In this document: in pieces, positions 9,102 through 18,700 of the stretch
Numbering within the stretch: the first letter of the stretch is position 1
Layout of the letters: every line of letters begins with the position of its first letter
NCBI GenBank assembly: GCA_964505535.1
Contig: CAZDIU010000002.1
Location: 11,922 to 75,921 of the forward strand
Direction: 5' to 3'
Length of the DNA stretch: 64,000 nucleotides
Origin: JAABRU01 sp964505535
GTDB lineage: Bacteria; Desulfobacterota; Desulfobacteria; Desulfobacterales; Desulfococcaceae
The notes under the pieces: model-generated
Seen by the model: the letters and a program-made list of their open reading frames with translations, nothing else
Database searches by the model: none
What the model was told of the DNA's origin: nothing
Translations under genes and position numbers: made by a program

Positions 9102-9443
9102 TTATGCCGCCATTTTGCTGTCAAAGGTTCTGCGCATGTCAAACTCTGCTTTTTTCCCGGCGTTCCAGTTTTTTACTGGCCGCAGATAGCCAACCACGCG
9201 GGAATACATTTCGGTTTCCTGATCATATGCCGGATTTTTTGCATAGCACGCAGGGCATTTTATTTTCCGTTCTCCGGATTGCAGCGTGTAAACCGCGCCG
9301 CCTTCAATGTGAAATCCGTCTTCCAGAGCATCAATGAAAATTTTGATTTTCTTTTTGCAGTCACAGCACGGGCCTTCAAAAAAAACACCGCATTCCCACG
9401 CGTTCTGTTCATCAAAAAAAGTGTGCAGTTGTTCAATGTTCAT
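9102..9443 (-). CDS. Stand-alone NrdD-like glycyl-radical/zinc tail protein
   Basis: 113 residues from the ATG at 9443, which has an AGGAG ribosome site 8 bases upstream. The C-terminal half matches the end of the anaerobic (class III) ribonucleotide reductase: a Cys4-type zinc site (CCDCKKK, then CPAC) and YSRVVGYLRPVKNWNAGK, where the G of the R-V-x-G-Y motif is the glycyl-radical position of NrdD. The catalytic barrel is absent. GrcA/YfiD repairs damaged pyruvate formate-lyase by supplying just its radical domain; this protein may do the same for the host or phage reductase (inference). It overlaps the upstream stop by a few bases. Confidence 0.7.
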   Translation of the reverse strand: MNIEQLHTFFDEQNAWECGVFFEGPCCDCKKKIKIFIDALEDGFHIEGGAVYTLQSGERKIKCPACYAKNPAYDQETEMYSRVVGYLRPVKNWNAGKKAEFDMRRTFDSKMAA

Positions 9444-9444
9444 G

Positions 9445-9870
9445 TCATATCTCCTGAAAGTTGATGGTGAACCCGTAAAAATTGTCCGTGTCTTCATAAC
9501 TCGGTTTTCCTGCCTGAACCGGTGAGGCTGATACAGCGGGAGGGTTTTCATTGGCAACAAAACGCACACGGAACCATTGGCCCCAGTATTCCAGAAAATA
9601 CAGTGCTTTGGGAACAGAGGCCAGTGCCAGAGTTGAACGGACAACAGCCCATGTAACCCGCCCGCGGGAACCTTCCGGGGCCAGGGTAATCATGCGTCCG
9701 TAGGCATAATCCTCAAACACAATGGGCGTATCTGCCAAAGATTTCACCGCAACAGCTTTGACCCCGGTATGCGAAGTCATATCCTGCATTGCCAGTTCAT
9801 CCGGCAGTGTCACCAAAATTTCTGTTTTTTCAATATCCCAAATGCGGATATGATCCATATTCTCCCCCAT
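9445..9870 (-). CDS. Hypothetical phage protein
   Basis: About 141 residues from the ATG at 9870 (AGGT seven bases upstream); a second ATG at 9858 with a close GGGGGAG is an equal choice. A longer reading frame to 10275 exists but runs antisense through the divergent plus-strand gene and its promoter, so I reject it. The protein has mixed helices and strands (HIRIWDIEKTEILVTLP, WAVVRSTLALA, LYFLEYWGQWFRVRFVA). It ends the cluster just before the inserted accessory block. Function unknown. Confidence 0.55.
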   Translation of the reverse strand: MGENMDHIRIWDIEKTEILVTLPDELAMQDMTSHTGVKAVAVKSLADTPIVFEDYAYGRMITLAPEGSRGRVTWAVVRSTLALASVPKALYFLEYWGQWFRVRFVANENPPAVSASPVQAGKPSYEDTDNFYGFTINFQEI

Positions 9871-9946
9871 TTGTTTTACCTGCATTGCCGAAAAACCGGC
9901 TGTTTTCAGGATCGCCTGAAAATACGAAAAAAGCAACAGAAAATAC

Positions 9947-9975
9947 TTGCAAAAAAGCGGTTTGCCGTGTATGCT
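9947..9975 (+). promoter_or_regulatory. Sigma-70-type promoter for the plus-strand accessory gene
   Basis: -35 TTGCAA (9947-9952), 17-base spacer, -10 TATGCT (9970-9975), about 40 bases upstream of the start at 10015. It points away from the minus-strand tail operon, giving the accessory block transcription of its own. Confidence 0.6.
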
Positions 9976-10014
9976 CGGAAAAACTTGGGACTGCAAAAAA
10001 GGGAGATGATAAGA

Positions 10015-10389
10015 ATGCAAATTGCAAGGGAAGAACCAAGACAGATAAACAAAAAGGCTGTGGCCGCAGTTGTGTCTGCCTTTCTGCTGACCGGACTGCT
10101 GTTTGCAGCATACAAAAGCCCGTTTTACCGGGAGTATGTTTTTAAAAAATCCGCCACAGCATACCTGCGGGAACGGATGAAAGACCCTGATTCTCTGAAG
10201 ATTCTTGAATGGGGAAAATTTGAACCTGTTCCGGAAAAGGACAGGGCGGAATATTCTTTTATGAAAGCGGCGCACTGGAGTGTCAGTGTGAAATACTCAG
10301 GCACAAATTCTTACGGCGGCAGGGTAAGCACTGAGGTGAATCTGCTGCTGAACGCAGAGGGGGTATGCTATTATGATTACGGGGGGTGA
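10015..10389 (+). CDS. Membrane-anchored small protein (moron-like)
   Basis: 124 residues from the ATG at 10015 (GGGAG nine bases upstream). One membrane helix at about residues 14-33 (AVAAVVSAFLLTGLLFAAY) is followed by a soluble domain with MKDPDSLKILEWGKFEP, a DPxSxK-type motif seen in many small bacterial secreted or membrane proteins. It stands alone on the plus strand behind its own promoter and next to the cassette array, which fits a moron expressed from the prophage. Function unknown. Confidence 0.6.
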   Translation: MQIAREEPRQINKKAVAAVVSAFLLTGLLFAAYKSPFYREYVFKKSATAYLRERMKDPDSLKILEWGKFEPVPEKDRAEYSFMKAAHWSVSVKYSGTNSYGGRVSTEVNLLLNAEGVCYYDYGG

Positions 10390-10606
10390 AAAAGAAAGTA
10401 AGAATATGAATTGCAGAATATGGTCTTTTGCATTTTATTCAATTTGTTATGAATCTATTATATGGGGTGTTTTTGGGTGGGGTGTTTTCGCAAAAGGAGC
10501 TTCTGCGTGGTGGTTTATTTTAGCTGTCTTTTTATCCATTTCCCAACTTAAACCAAAGCATTTTGGAATCAATCCATGCTTTGACAGAACACCTGTGGCG
10601 GAGTGA
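10373..10606 (+). CDS. Small membrane protein, candidate first cassette gene
   Basis: 77 residues from 10373, or 66 from the ATG at 10406 (MNCRIWSFAFYSICYESIIW); the ribosome site is weak for both. Two hydrophobic stretches suggest two membrane helices. The stop codon lies six bases before the first attC site, the usual place for a cassette gene to end, and no plus-strand gene lies between. The left edge of the cassette is not visible. Function unknown. Confidence 0.5.
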   Translation: MITGGEKESKNMNCRIWSFAFYSICYESIIWGVFGWGVFAKGASAWWFILAVFLSISQLKPKHFGINPCFDRTPVAE

Positions 10607-10611
10607 TAAAA

Positions 10612-10673
10612 ACATAACCCATCGTTCAAGCGGACGGGCAAAAAGACGCCCGCCGCTTAACTCTATGTTATGC
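10612..10673 (+). repeat. attC site 1
   Basis: Outer boxes ACATAAC (R'') and GTTATGC (R'), inner boxes GTTCAAGCGG (L'') and CCGCTTAAC (L'). L'' has one extra base against L', the extrahelical base that sets attC polarity. The central arm CGGGC/GCCCG closes the hairpin. 62 bp. Confidence 0.85.
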
Positions 10674-10737
10674 TTCTTTAAATTAAGAAAGGAGATAGCC
10701 ATTGTATATTTGTAATTTAAAAAAGAGTGAGGAATAT

Positions 10738-11652
10738 ATGAAAATTACGTATTATACTTATTTTGTAAAAAATAACAATGGCATGTGGCATCATAATTTA
10801 CTTCCTTTTCTGCATAGATTTGTAGAATATAATAATCCAGAATTTAAAAAAACATTCACTTATTCTCAAAATCAATTGTATCTTTTTAAATTAACTAATC
10901 ATATTTTCTTGTTTGTAATCACAAAAGACTCTGAAATAATAAAAACTATAGATTCAGAAGCATTGAATTATGGAGATATTTATCAAAGGTTACAAGAAGA
11001 TGAGCGGCTTGGATTTGCATCTTATATATATGTAGACAATTTGTTTTACGGAATAGGCTCAACTATAGGTGGTCCTAAAAACACAGTATGGTTAGATTTT
11101 ATAAATCAAATATTTATGAAGTTAAATATCGGTAAATATACGATTGATTCATTTCCATTACCATCAATGGCCACAAGAGATGAAATATTAAAAATGGATA
11201 TTGTAGGCAGGACTACTTTTGAAATAGATAACTCTAATGATTTTGCGAAACAGATTATGGGGCTTTTTTGTGCTGATGTCAACGAAATTGACTGTCTTGA
11301 GGTAATAATCAAACCAAAAAGTAAAAAAAGCATAATAAACAGCTTTGCTAAATTATGTGGCAGTCTCAATGATGATGGGTTGAAAAAATTTTTGGTCAAA
11401 GCAAAAGCATCTATTGAAGATTCTTTAAAAGACTTCTATATTGTTGGGAAAGGATATGTTTCTGATAGCATTAAATCTCGTGATGATTTTAATATCTGTG
11501 AAGAAATTACTGATAAAATATCTAATAATCCAATATTAAATGAAAAAATTCAAGAATTCATAATAGATGAAAGGTTTTATAGCGATGAAATTCAAGATAT
11601 TACTTGTTTTAATAGCATTGATAATTGGAGGCGTATTCTACTTAATAATTGA
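10738..11652 (+). CDS. rexA-like: RexA-like abortive-infection protein (cassette gene)
   Basis: 304 residues from the ATG at 10738 (GAGG five bases upstream); an in-frame TTG at 10702 behind AAGGAG would add 12 residues. It resembles lambda RexA (279 residues) along its length: DERLGFASYIYV against RexA DESLGFPSFLFV, KMDIVGRTTFEID against HMHFIGRTTVKVE, and LEVIIKPKSKKSI against LDIVIKPKFKRDI (RexA residues recalled from memory). In lambda, RexA is the cytoplasmic sensor that activates the membrane protein RexB when another phage infects. The gene overlaps a RexB-like gene in the same cassette. Its base composition is far more AT-rich than the phage around it, which supports transfer. Confidence 0.85.
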   Translation: MKITYYTYFVKNNNGMWHHNLLPFLHRFVEYNNPEFKKTFTYSQNQLYLFKLTNHIFLFVITKDSEIIKTIDSEALNYGDIYQRLQEDERLGFASYIYVDNLFYGIGSTIGGPKNTVWLDFINQIFMKLNIGKYTIDSFPLPSMATRDEILKMDIVGRTTFEIDNSNDFAKQIMGLFCADVNEIDCLEVIIKPKSKKSIINSFAKLCGSLNDDGLKKFLVKAKASIEDSLKDFYIVGKGYVSDSIKSRDDFNICEEITDKISNNPILNEKIQEFIIDERFYSDEIQDITCFNSIDNWRRILLNN

Positions 11653-12007
11653 TACCGCCATCCCTTTAGATGTGCTTAACAAATTGTTTAGCAAAATTGA
11701 TATTGTAAGCACAATAATTGCTACTTTCAGCTTTACTATGGCTGGTTTTTTAGCAACAATAATCGCGTTGCTTTTAGGTTTAAGCAATAGACATTTCTTT
11801 AAAAAATACAAACATTATGGACATTTAAAAAACCTACTGTTCTTATATTTTTCTACTTTGGTCTTTCTGTTTATCAATTACGGAATCAGCATCTTTTCGT
11901 TTTGTAATATAATACTGCTTAAAATAATGATAAGTATATCATTTTTAAATATAGTCCAAATTTTTTTTATTAGTTTGGCGGCATATGTATTAAGCAAAAA
12001 AGCATAA
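11585..12007 (+). CDS. rexB-like: RexB-like inner-membrane protein (cassette gene)
   Basis: 140 residues (lambda RexB has 144) with four predicted membrane helices at about 5-23, 43-66, 82-105 and 110-136. After helix 2 comes the charged loop SNRHFFKKYKHYGH, at the same place as the RexB loop SRTRRLAKIREYGY. The preceding SFTMAGFLATIIALLLG resembles RexB SYAGTMIAILIAALTFLIG. RexB is the ion channel that depolarises the cell in lambda Rex exclusion. The ATG at 11585 lies inside the end of the rexA-like gene (68-base overlap), so the two are co-translated. The stop TAA is part of the R'' box of attC site 2, as usual for cassettes. Confidence 0.8.
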   Translation: MKFKILLVLIALIIGGVFYLIIDTAIPLDVLNKLFSKIDIVSTIIATFSFTMAGFLATIIALLLGLSNRHFFKKYKHYGHLKNLLFLYFSTLVFLFINYGISIFSFCNIILLKIMISISFLNIVQIFFISLAAYVLSKKA

Positions 12008-12057
12008 CCAGTCGTTCCACCGGACGGCGAAAGCCGCCGGTGAACTTGTTGTTAGAT
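12002..12057 (+). repeat. attC site 2
   Basis: R'' GCATAAC, L'' GTTCCACCGG, L' CCGGTGAAC, R' GTTAGAT (perfect GTTRRRY). L'' carries one extra C against L'. 56 bp. It separates the rexAB-like cassette from the next one. Confidence 0.9.
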
Positions 12058-12072
12058 GTATGGAGGTAAATC

Positions 12073-12747
12073 ATGATAGCTGCTTTATTCGTTGAAAAAA
12101 ACGGATGCTATTTTAATATGCCCGGAGTTGACCCGTGGGATGAAGATCGGGACGCTCGTAAATATCAAGGGCCTTATCCGGTTGTGGCGCACCCGCCATG
12201 CCAGAGATGGGGGAAAATGTGGGCAGGCCAGCCATTATGGATAAAGAAGACCGGACAAAAGAAAAGGAAAGGCGATGACGGAGGGTGTTTTGCTTCTGCG
12301 ATTAATGCGGTCCGTGTTTATGGTGGGGTTCTGGAGCATCCGTTTGGCAGCCACGCCTGGCCCTATTTTGGACTGACAAAACCGCCCCGGTCTGGCGGAT
12401 GGGTCCAGGCTGATAATTATGGCGGGTGGACTTGTTGTGTTGAGCAAGGGCGTTACGGCCATTATGCTCCAAAACCAACTTATTTATATGCTATTGGGTG
12501 TCAGTTGCCGGAACTTGAATGGGGTGTTTACAAAGTCAGCGATGATGATTTTCCAAAGTGGGCTATGGAAAAATATGGGCGTGAAAAATGCAGAAGAGCC
12601 GGGTTGCTTGCATTTAAAGGCGGTAATAAAAATAGTTCACCACGCATCAGCACCCCGGAAAAATTTAGAGATTTACTTATATCGATAGCAAAAACATCTA
12701 ACCAGCGCATGGAGCGGACGGCAAACAGCGCCGCCGCTCACCATTAA
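12073..12747 (+). CDS. Phage-type protein with PPCQ motif (cassette gene)
   Basis: 224 residues; ATG at 12073 behind GGAGG. It begins MIAALFVEKNGCYFNMPGVD and contains VVAHPPCQRWG, LEHPFGSHAW and GGWTCCVEQGRYGH. I recognise this as a conserved phage protein family of unclear function. The PPCQ motif recalls cytosine-C5 methyltransferases, but the S-adenosylmethionine motifs are not evident. The last 14 residues (NQRMERTANSAAAHH region) are translated from attC site 3, a known mark of cassette-encoded proteins. Confidence 0.75.
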   Translation: MIAALFVEKNGCYFNMPGVDPWDEDRDARKYQGPYPVVAHPPCQRWGKMWAGQPLWIKKTGQKKRKGDDGGCFASAINAVRVYGGVLEHPFGSHAWPYFGLTKPPRSGGWVQADNYGGWTCCVEQGRYGHYAPKPTYLYAIGCQLPELEWGVYKVSDDDFPKWAMEKYGREKCRRAGLLAFKGGNKNSSPRISTPEKFRDLLISIAKTSNQRMERTANSAAAHH

Positions 12748-12755
12748 CGTTACCC
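12696..12755 (+). repeat. attC site 3, at the right end of the array
   Basis: R'' ATCTAAC (perfect RYYYAAC), L'' GCATGGAGCGG, L' CCGCTCACCAT, R' GTTACCC. Integron recombination cuts after the G of R'. The TTACCC that follows belongs to the tape-measure gene, so R' was completed by the target sequence. Confidence 0.85.
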
Positions 12756-15700
12756 GTTCGGTTTCTTCCTCTGCTCCTTGGTCAACGCCCGCATGAGTGA
12801 CCGTGCGGTTTCCTCATCACTCCACATTTTATAACTGCTTCCGCCCACTGTCAAATTTACCGTGCCGTAATGCGGCGCGCCTGCCGCTGCCATTACCGGC
12901 CCGCCTGCGGCAAAATGCTGAACAGGCGCAAAACTTGGCATCTGCGGCAGAGCAAACCGGAATTCCGGCATCACAAGTCCACCCTGGGCATATCCTTTAA
13001 TCCGTGCCGCTGCGGTTGACAGTGCAGACGTGATGCGCTCACGGCCCGCATTCTGCAAACTCCGCAGGAAATGGAAAAAGTCAACCCCGAAGGATTTCAC
13101 CACAGGCTTCGGGATCACGTATTCCCCCGGCGTCAGCATGGCCGGGACAGTATCACCGTCACCGGAACCGGGGACTTCACCTCCGCCTGCCATTGCCACA
13201 GACGCTCCGGTTTCCCCTTGTTTGCTCAGTTTGTCCTTCAGCGCAACCAGTTCCATGAACTTCTTGCGGGTCTTTTCCGTGTTGATGTCCAGTTCCACAG
13301 GATTGCTGAGTTCTTCCATCAAATCCCTGGCCTCTTCCGCTGCTTCCGCAAGGCCCTTTTTCACCTTGTCATCAATCACATGCCCGATGGCTTCCAGCAT
13401 TCCGTTGGTTTCTTCCATTGCATTTTTGATGGAGTCTGAATTTTTTTCTGTTTCTGCCTGCGCTTTTTCCAATACCTGCACACGGGCGTCAGACACGGAC
13501 ACCATCTTTTTCTGAATGTCCTCAATTGCGGATATGGCTTTCTTTGTGGAAGCCTCCTTGGACACCAGAACCTTATCACCCTCTTTGATTTCGGTTGCCA
13601 TTCCTGCCGCCGCATCCTTGGCCTCTTTCAGCAGACGGGTTTTTTCCTCATACTGGGCATTGCTCATGGCGTCTGCTTTGGCAATCTTCTCATTGATCTC
13701 CGCCCATTTGTCATTGTACGCCTGCTGCTCGGTCATTGTCCCGCGCTTCAAGTCACGGATCTTCTCTTCCGTTGACATCTGCTCATCAGCAAGAGATTTC
13801 CTGACATTTTTGATTTCCTCTGCAATCTGCTTTTCCATTGCCAGAGAATCCTGCAGTTCTTTCTGCAAAGCGTCTTTGGCCTGCCTGTACATCTCCTTTT
13901 TCTTTTCCAGCACGGCCCTGTCTATGCCTTCAACCTCTCTGGCATAGTCTTTCTGAACCTTTGCGGCCCCGTCAGAAACATCTTCCTGTATATCAAGGCT
14001 TTCCTCCAAAGACTTTTTCCGGTTTTCCGTGTTCTCCTGATACAGCAGGTTGAGCGCTTCATTGGCCTCTTTTTCTATCTGCACCATGTCAATGCCATTC
14101 TTCTTTGCCAGTTCCGGATTCATCGCCCACATGTTGGCGCGCTCAATGGCATATTCGGCATTCAGCTTTTCCTGCATGGTGAGGGCTGTTTTTGTTTCCG
14201 CTGTCTCAGCGGACAGAGCCTTTTTCTTGGCCCCAAGGGTTTCCGCAATGCGGCTGTTTTCTTTGTCGGCAAACTGGTCCAGCATGGTTTCCTGCAATCC
14301 CAACTGTGACCGTATGGCCGTGACCCGTTCCTCAGACATCTTCAACTGTACTGCCCGAATCTTGTCCGCATAGGTCATGGACGCCTGCAGATCAGCTTCG
14401 GTCATTCCCGGTGAACCCTTGGGGGACTGCTGATAGGCTGCTGCCAGTTGGATATTCCGCTGTTTTATTGCCTCGATTTCCTGTGCGGACATATCCGAGA
14501 GGTTCCCGACCGATTCTTTCAGGGATGCCTCAAACGCCTTTTTCCCAAGAGCAAACCGCTGATCCTCGGACAGTCCGGCAGTGTAAGCCGCATATTTTTC
14601 CGCATTGCTTTTGCGGATTACATCCAGTTCCTGCTCACTCAGGTCAGAAAGATTCCCGACCGATTCTTTCAGGGATTTGAAGAACGCAGATTCACCGACA
14701 GACTTCCCTTTCAGTTGGGATTCATAGAATTTTGTCTCTGCTTCCTGCTGCATGATTTCCAGCCGGGAGAGTTCTTCCTGATACGCATCCAGTTTGTCCT
14801 GTGACGCCTGCTGGAGCCGCTGGGTCTTTTCCTCAATCTTTTTCAGAACAGATTCCAGAGAGGACTCCGCCACTGCCTTCTGTTCATCTTCCACCTGCTT
14901 CTTGAACTGGTCAAATGCGTCCTTCCGGATTCTGTTGATGGTCGCGGACTTCTCCTCTTCGGAAAGTCCCATTCTTGCGGCGGACTTTTCAAACTCCTCC
15001 ACCTGCTGCTGTGTGCTTTCCACCATTTTCCGGAAATCCAGTTTCCGCATGGCATCCAGATTGTTGTAAAACACCATGTACTCGGCCTGCGCCTTGGACA
15101 CAGCGGTTTTCTGTTCTTCGGTGTAATCCGCCAGAACAACTTTGACCCCGGCCATTGCCTTGGCAAATGCAGGCCCGACATCTGCCCCGGCTATCTGGGC
15201 AAGGTCTTTGTTCATGTCAGACGCCTGCTTTTTCATGATGTCATTGGCCGTTGCCTGGGCTTTGGTGATTTCCTCTGTTGTCTGTGCGTTCTGGGTAAGA
15301 ATCTGCACATTCTTCTCATACTCGGATTTCAGTATGGTGTCATTGTTGGCTTTGATCTGCTCCACCAGTTCCGTGTTGTACGGGTCCTGCTCCAACTGCT
15401 TTTTCAGGATTTCGTTTTTCTGCGCGGCAACGGAAGCAGCTGCCTCCAGTTCCTTCTTTGCATAGTCGTTACGCATTTTCTCTCTGGTGGCCTCAACAAT
15501 CTTTTTTATCTCCTCTTCATTGTTGGTTTCCATCTGCAGGAATGTCTCAAGCCGGTGAACTTCAGCATTGATCAGTTCCTCGTTCAGTTCCTTGTTGCTG
15601 TCCAGATACTTTTTGTTGCCGGTGACATCGTACAGTTTCTGGTTAAGGGCAATGCGAGCGGAAGCGGTCTTTGCGTCTTCATCCAGTTTGTCCTGATCTT

Positions 15701-18700
15701 TCTTCCGGGTTTCCGCAATCTCCCGCGCCTTTTCCGCGATGATTTTGTCTGTCAGCTTTTCTGTCTGGTTTTCCAGAAATTTCCGTGCGCCCTCTGCCAT
15801 ATAGGATTCCTCATAAATGGCTTCTTCTTTGGCACGGAGCTGGTCTTCAAACCCGCCTTTCCTGACTTTCACTTCCTTTTCCACACCGTCAATGGTCTGC
15901 TTCTCTGTTCTTTCAACCCCTTTCATATGATCGGCAATCCTGTTTTCCACTTCCGCAGCATACATGGCATTGACACGTTCCTCTTTTTCTTTGGCAGACA
16001 GATATTCATTGTCATCGGCCTTGGCAAAGGCTTCCACACGTTTGCCGAGGCGTTCCTTGTCCGCCTTCTCGTTGGCTTCGATTTCCTCTCTGATAAATCT
16101 GTTTTTTTCTTCCAGCACCGCCTTCTGAATACCCACTTCCTTTGTGGCAACATATTCTGCCTGCTTTACCTTCATCTGAGCGGCAATCACGGCCTCATTG
16201 TCCGCGTTGATCTGCTGCACGGCCAACTGCTGCATCACAGTGGTTTTCTCCTTCATTTTCTCCATTTCCTTGTTCAACTGGTGAACAGTGGGAGAATCCC
16301 CCTGATAGGTGCGGGCCAGCATAATATCTTCCTGCAACGCTTTGATGCTTTTGATTTCGCGTTTGTAGTCGTCTATGGCGTTTTGATTTTCAGTCGGATC
16401 AAAACGGAAAAACTTTCTGACAATAGGGATCACACCAATAATGACATTCCCGATTTCTTTGACTTTCATTTTTATGCTTTCCCATACGATACCAAAGTGC
16501 TTTCCCAGAATATCCACGTCCGCCCACATGGTTTGGATAATGTCATCCACTTTGATAAGACCGACCTGGATGTTTCCTATCCATCGTCCGATATTCCATC
16601 CGTCAACAGCGGCCATGATAACACCGAAGACATTGAATATCCTTAGCGCAACTGCACCAATTTTTGTCAGAACAGGCGTTATCACTGCAAGGTATCTGGT
16701 GACTGTGGGTGAAATCCATTTCAGGAATGTGGAAAGATACCCTTTGGCATAGGTAATCCCGCGAATGACCACCCTGAAAATATCTTCCACCCATTTGGCG
16801 ACAGTCCCTATAATCCGGTTCTGTCCAAGTCCTCTTATCCATGCCACAGAATAGTTTTTCAGGCCGACAAGACTGTTTTTGATCAGATCCACTCCTGCCA
16901 GTGCGGCTTTTTTGATTCCTTCCCATACGGCCTTGAACATTCTGCTGAAATCTATCAGCTTTTTTTCGCCCATCACAGCAGCATCATAACCGATCTGCCC
17001 CATAGCTTTCAGCCTGGTTGCTGTCTGCTGTATGGTTTCCCCTGGCAGTGATTTGCTCATCATTTTGAACAAATCTATGGTTGTCCCCAAGGTTTTGTTC
17101 AGCCCGACTGTAAGAGTGTACAGCACCTTGAAAGGATACGTGATTGGCGTTGCGAGCATTTTCCCTAACCTGCCCAGAGATGCAAACCCTGCTTTTATTT
17201 TGTCTATCATTCCGACAATGGCATTGAATTCCCCTTTCAGAAAACTGCCAAGCCCTGCCTGCGCTCTGGGGCCTGCGTTCTGAATTGCCGCACCCTCCCG
17301 TATCATTCTCTGCAAAGAAATGGTTCCTTTATCATATGCCCTGTTCAGCTTTTCCATGTCGCTGATAAGGGGGGGGAATATGTCGCCGTGCATGGCTCTG
17401 AACCATGCGAACCAGTGGATGTTCCAAGATTTTACCGTTTCGGAAATCGGTTCCGTGTATTCCTTTATTTTATTTGCACCCTCCTTCATGACTTCCGCAG
17501 CATCTTCTATCCTGCTGGCAAGTTCTTTCTCCCATGATTTCGGGAGCAGAAGGTCTGTTATCTTTATCGCAAGGGCGTTGTTCTTTAACACATTGGCTGT
17601 TTTTTTAAGAGCAATGGCAATGTATGATGGCAGGTTCAGTGAAAGTTCTGCCATCTTCCCATATATACTCACAACAATTTCTGTGATTTCATGGAACACA
17701 CTGTATCCCGCTTCTGTAGTGGTGGCAGCCCAGCCTGCCACACCGATTGTTTCCCATGCAACCGACATCGCCATCATTCTGTCATAAAAAGTCTCAATCC
17801 CCTTTATTACCCTGCCGGTATGAAATATAAAGGAATTTGCTTCGCCTTCTGCAATTTTTATTGCAGTCTGCGATGATTGTCTTAATATGGCCTCCTTTTT
17901 TGCAGAATATTCTTTCAGAATGTCGGCCATTCTGGTGTATCTGTTTTTTTCAGCGTCAACAATCAGTTTGCTCAGACGTTCAACTTCTCCGGTCATACCC
18001 AATTGTTCCGCAATGTCCATCTGGCTTTTCAGTTTGTCTGTCCTGATTTTCAGTGCTTCATCTTCAAATTCCCGCAGTTTTCTCGTTCTGATTTCATTCA
18101 TGTCCGCTTCGGATTTGACAACCCTGGCGGTCTTTTCCAGTTCAACGTCTATGATTTTTTTACTGTTTTCCCTCCACAGATTGATGTATTCCGTATTCCC
18201 GGTCTGCTCATACAGCCTGCGGTATTCTTCCGCGTTCTTCTGTGCAAACCGCACCTGCGTATCAAGAACATTCTGCTGGAAAATTTCCATATCAGAAAGA
18301 TATTTGCGATGGGCAAGCTCCGCATCCTTCAGGATGGTGGCATTCTTGACTTCCTCTGCGATCATCATTTTCTGATGATCTTTCTTCACCTTTTCCAAAA
18401 GGTCGGTATCACCGGTTACTTCATACAACTGCTGATACGTTTTTTTGGTGGCGTCCATCCGTTCCAGTTCCATCGCATTCATGTCCATGTTGAATGCTTC
18501 CTGTGCAAGCGACATTCTTTCGTTGTGATGGTCGGTTTCCTGCTCTATTGCTTCATGATGTTTGAGCCATCCCTGCTGCTCTTCGGACAGGAGCGATTTC
18601 CAGTCAGTGAAAAATGTTGCAATTCTTCCGACTGTTTTCCCAAAGATATTGGCAATAATGCCTTCATGCTCGGCAGCAGCAGAAGTCTGTATCGACTTCT

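Larger units (their letters stand above)
10612..12755 (+). mobile_element. Integron-type gene-cassette array without integrase (CALIN)
   Basis: Three attC sites at 10612-10673, 12002-12057 and 12696-12755 delimit two complete cassettes and the end of a third. All three read in the same direction as their genes. No integron integrase gene is present; the only tyrosine recombinase in the window (37204-38067) is of the phage type. The last site ends G-TTACCC, where TTA is the complement of the stop codon of the tape-measure gene, so the array joins the phage exactly there. Confidence 0.85.

Noticed and set aside
9858..10275. N-terminal extension of the minus-strand protein ending at 9445
   Set aside because: It would run antisense through the plus-strand gene at 10015 and its promoter, and the sequence is Phe/Cys-rich shadow.
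15555..16646. Long plus-strand open frames opposite the tape-measure gene (also 19158-20495, 18003-18971, 21126-21962)
   Set aside because: They are antisense to a coiled-coil gene, have no ribosome sites, and their Phe/Leu/Cys-rich readings are the usual mirror of Lys/Glu codons.
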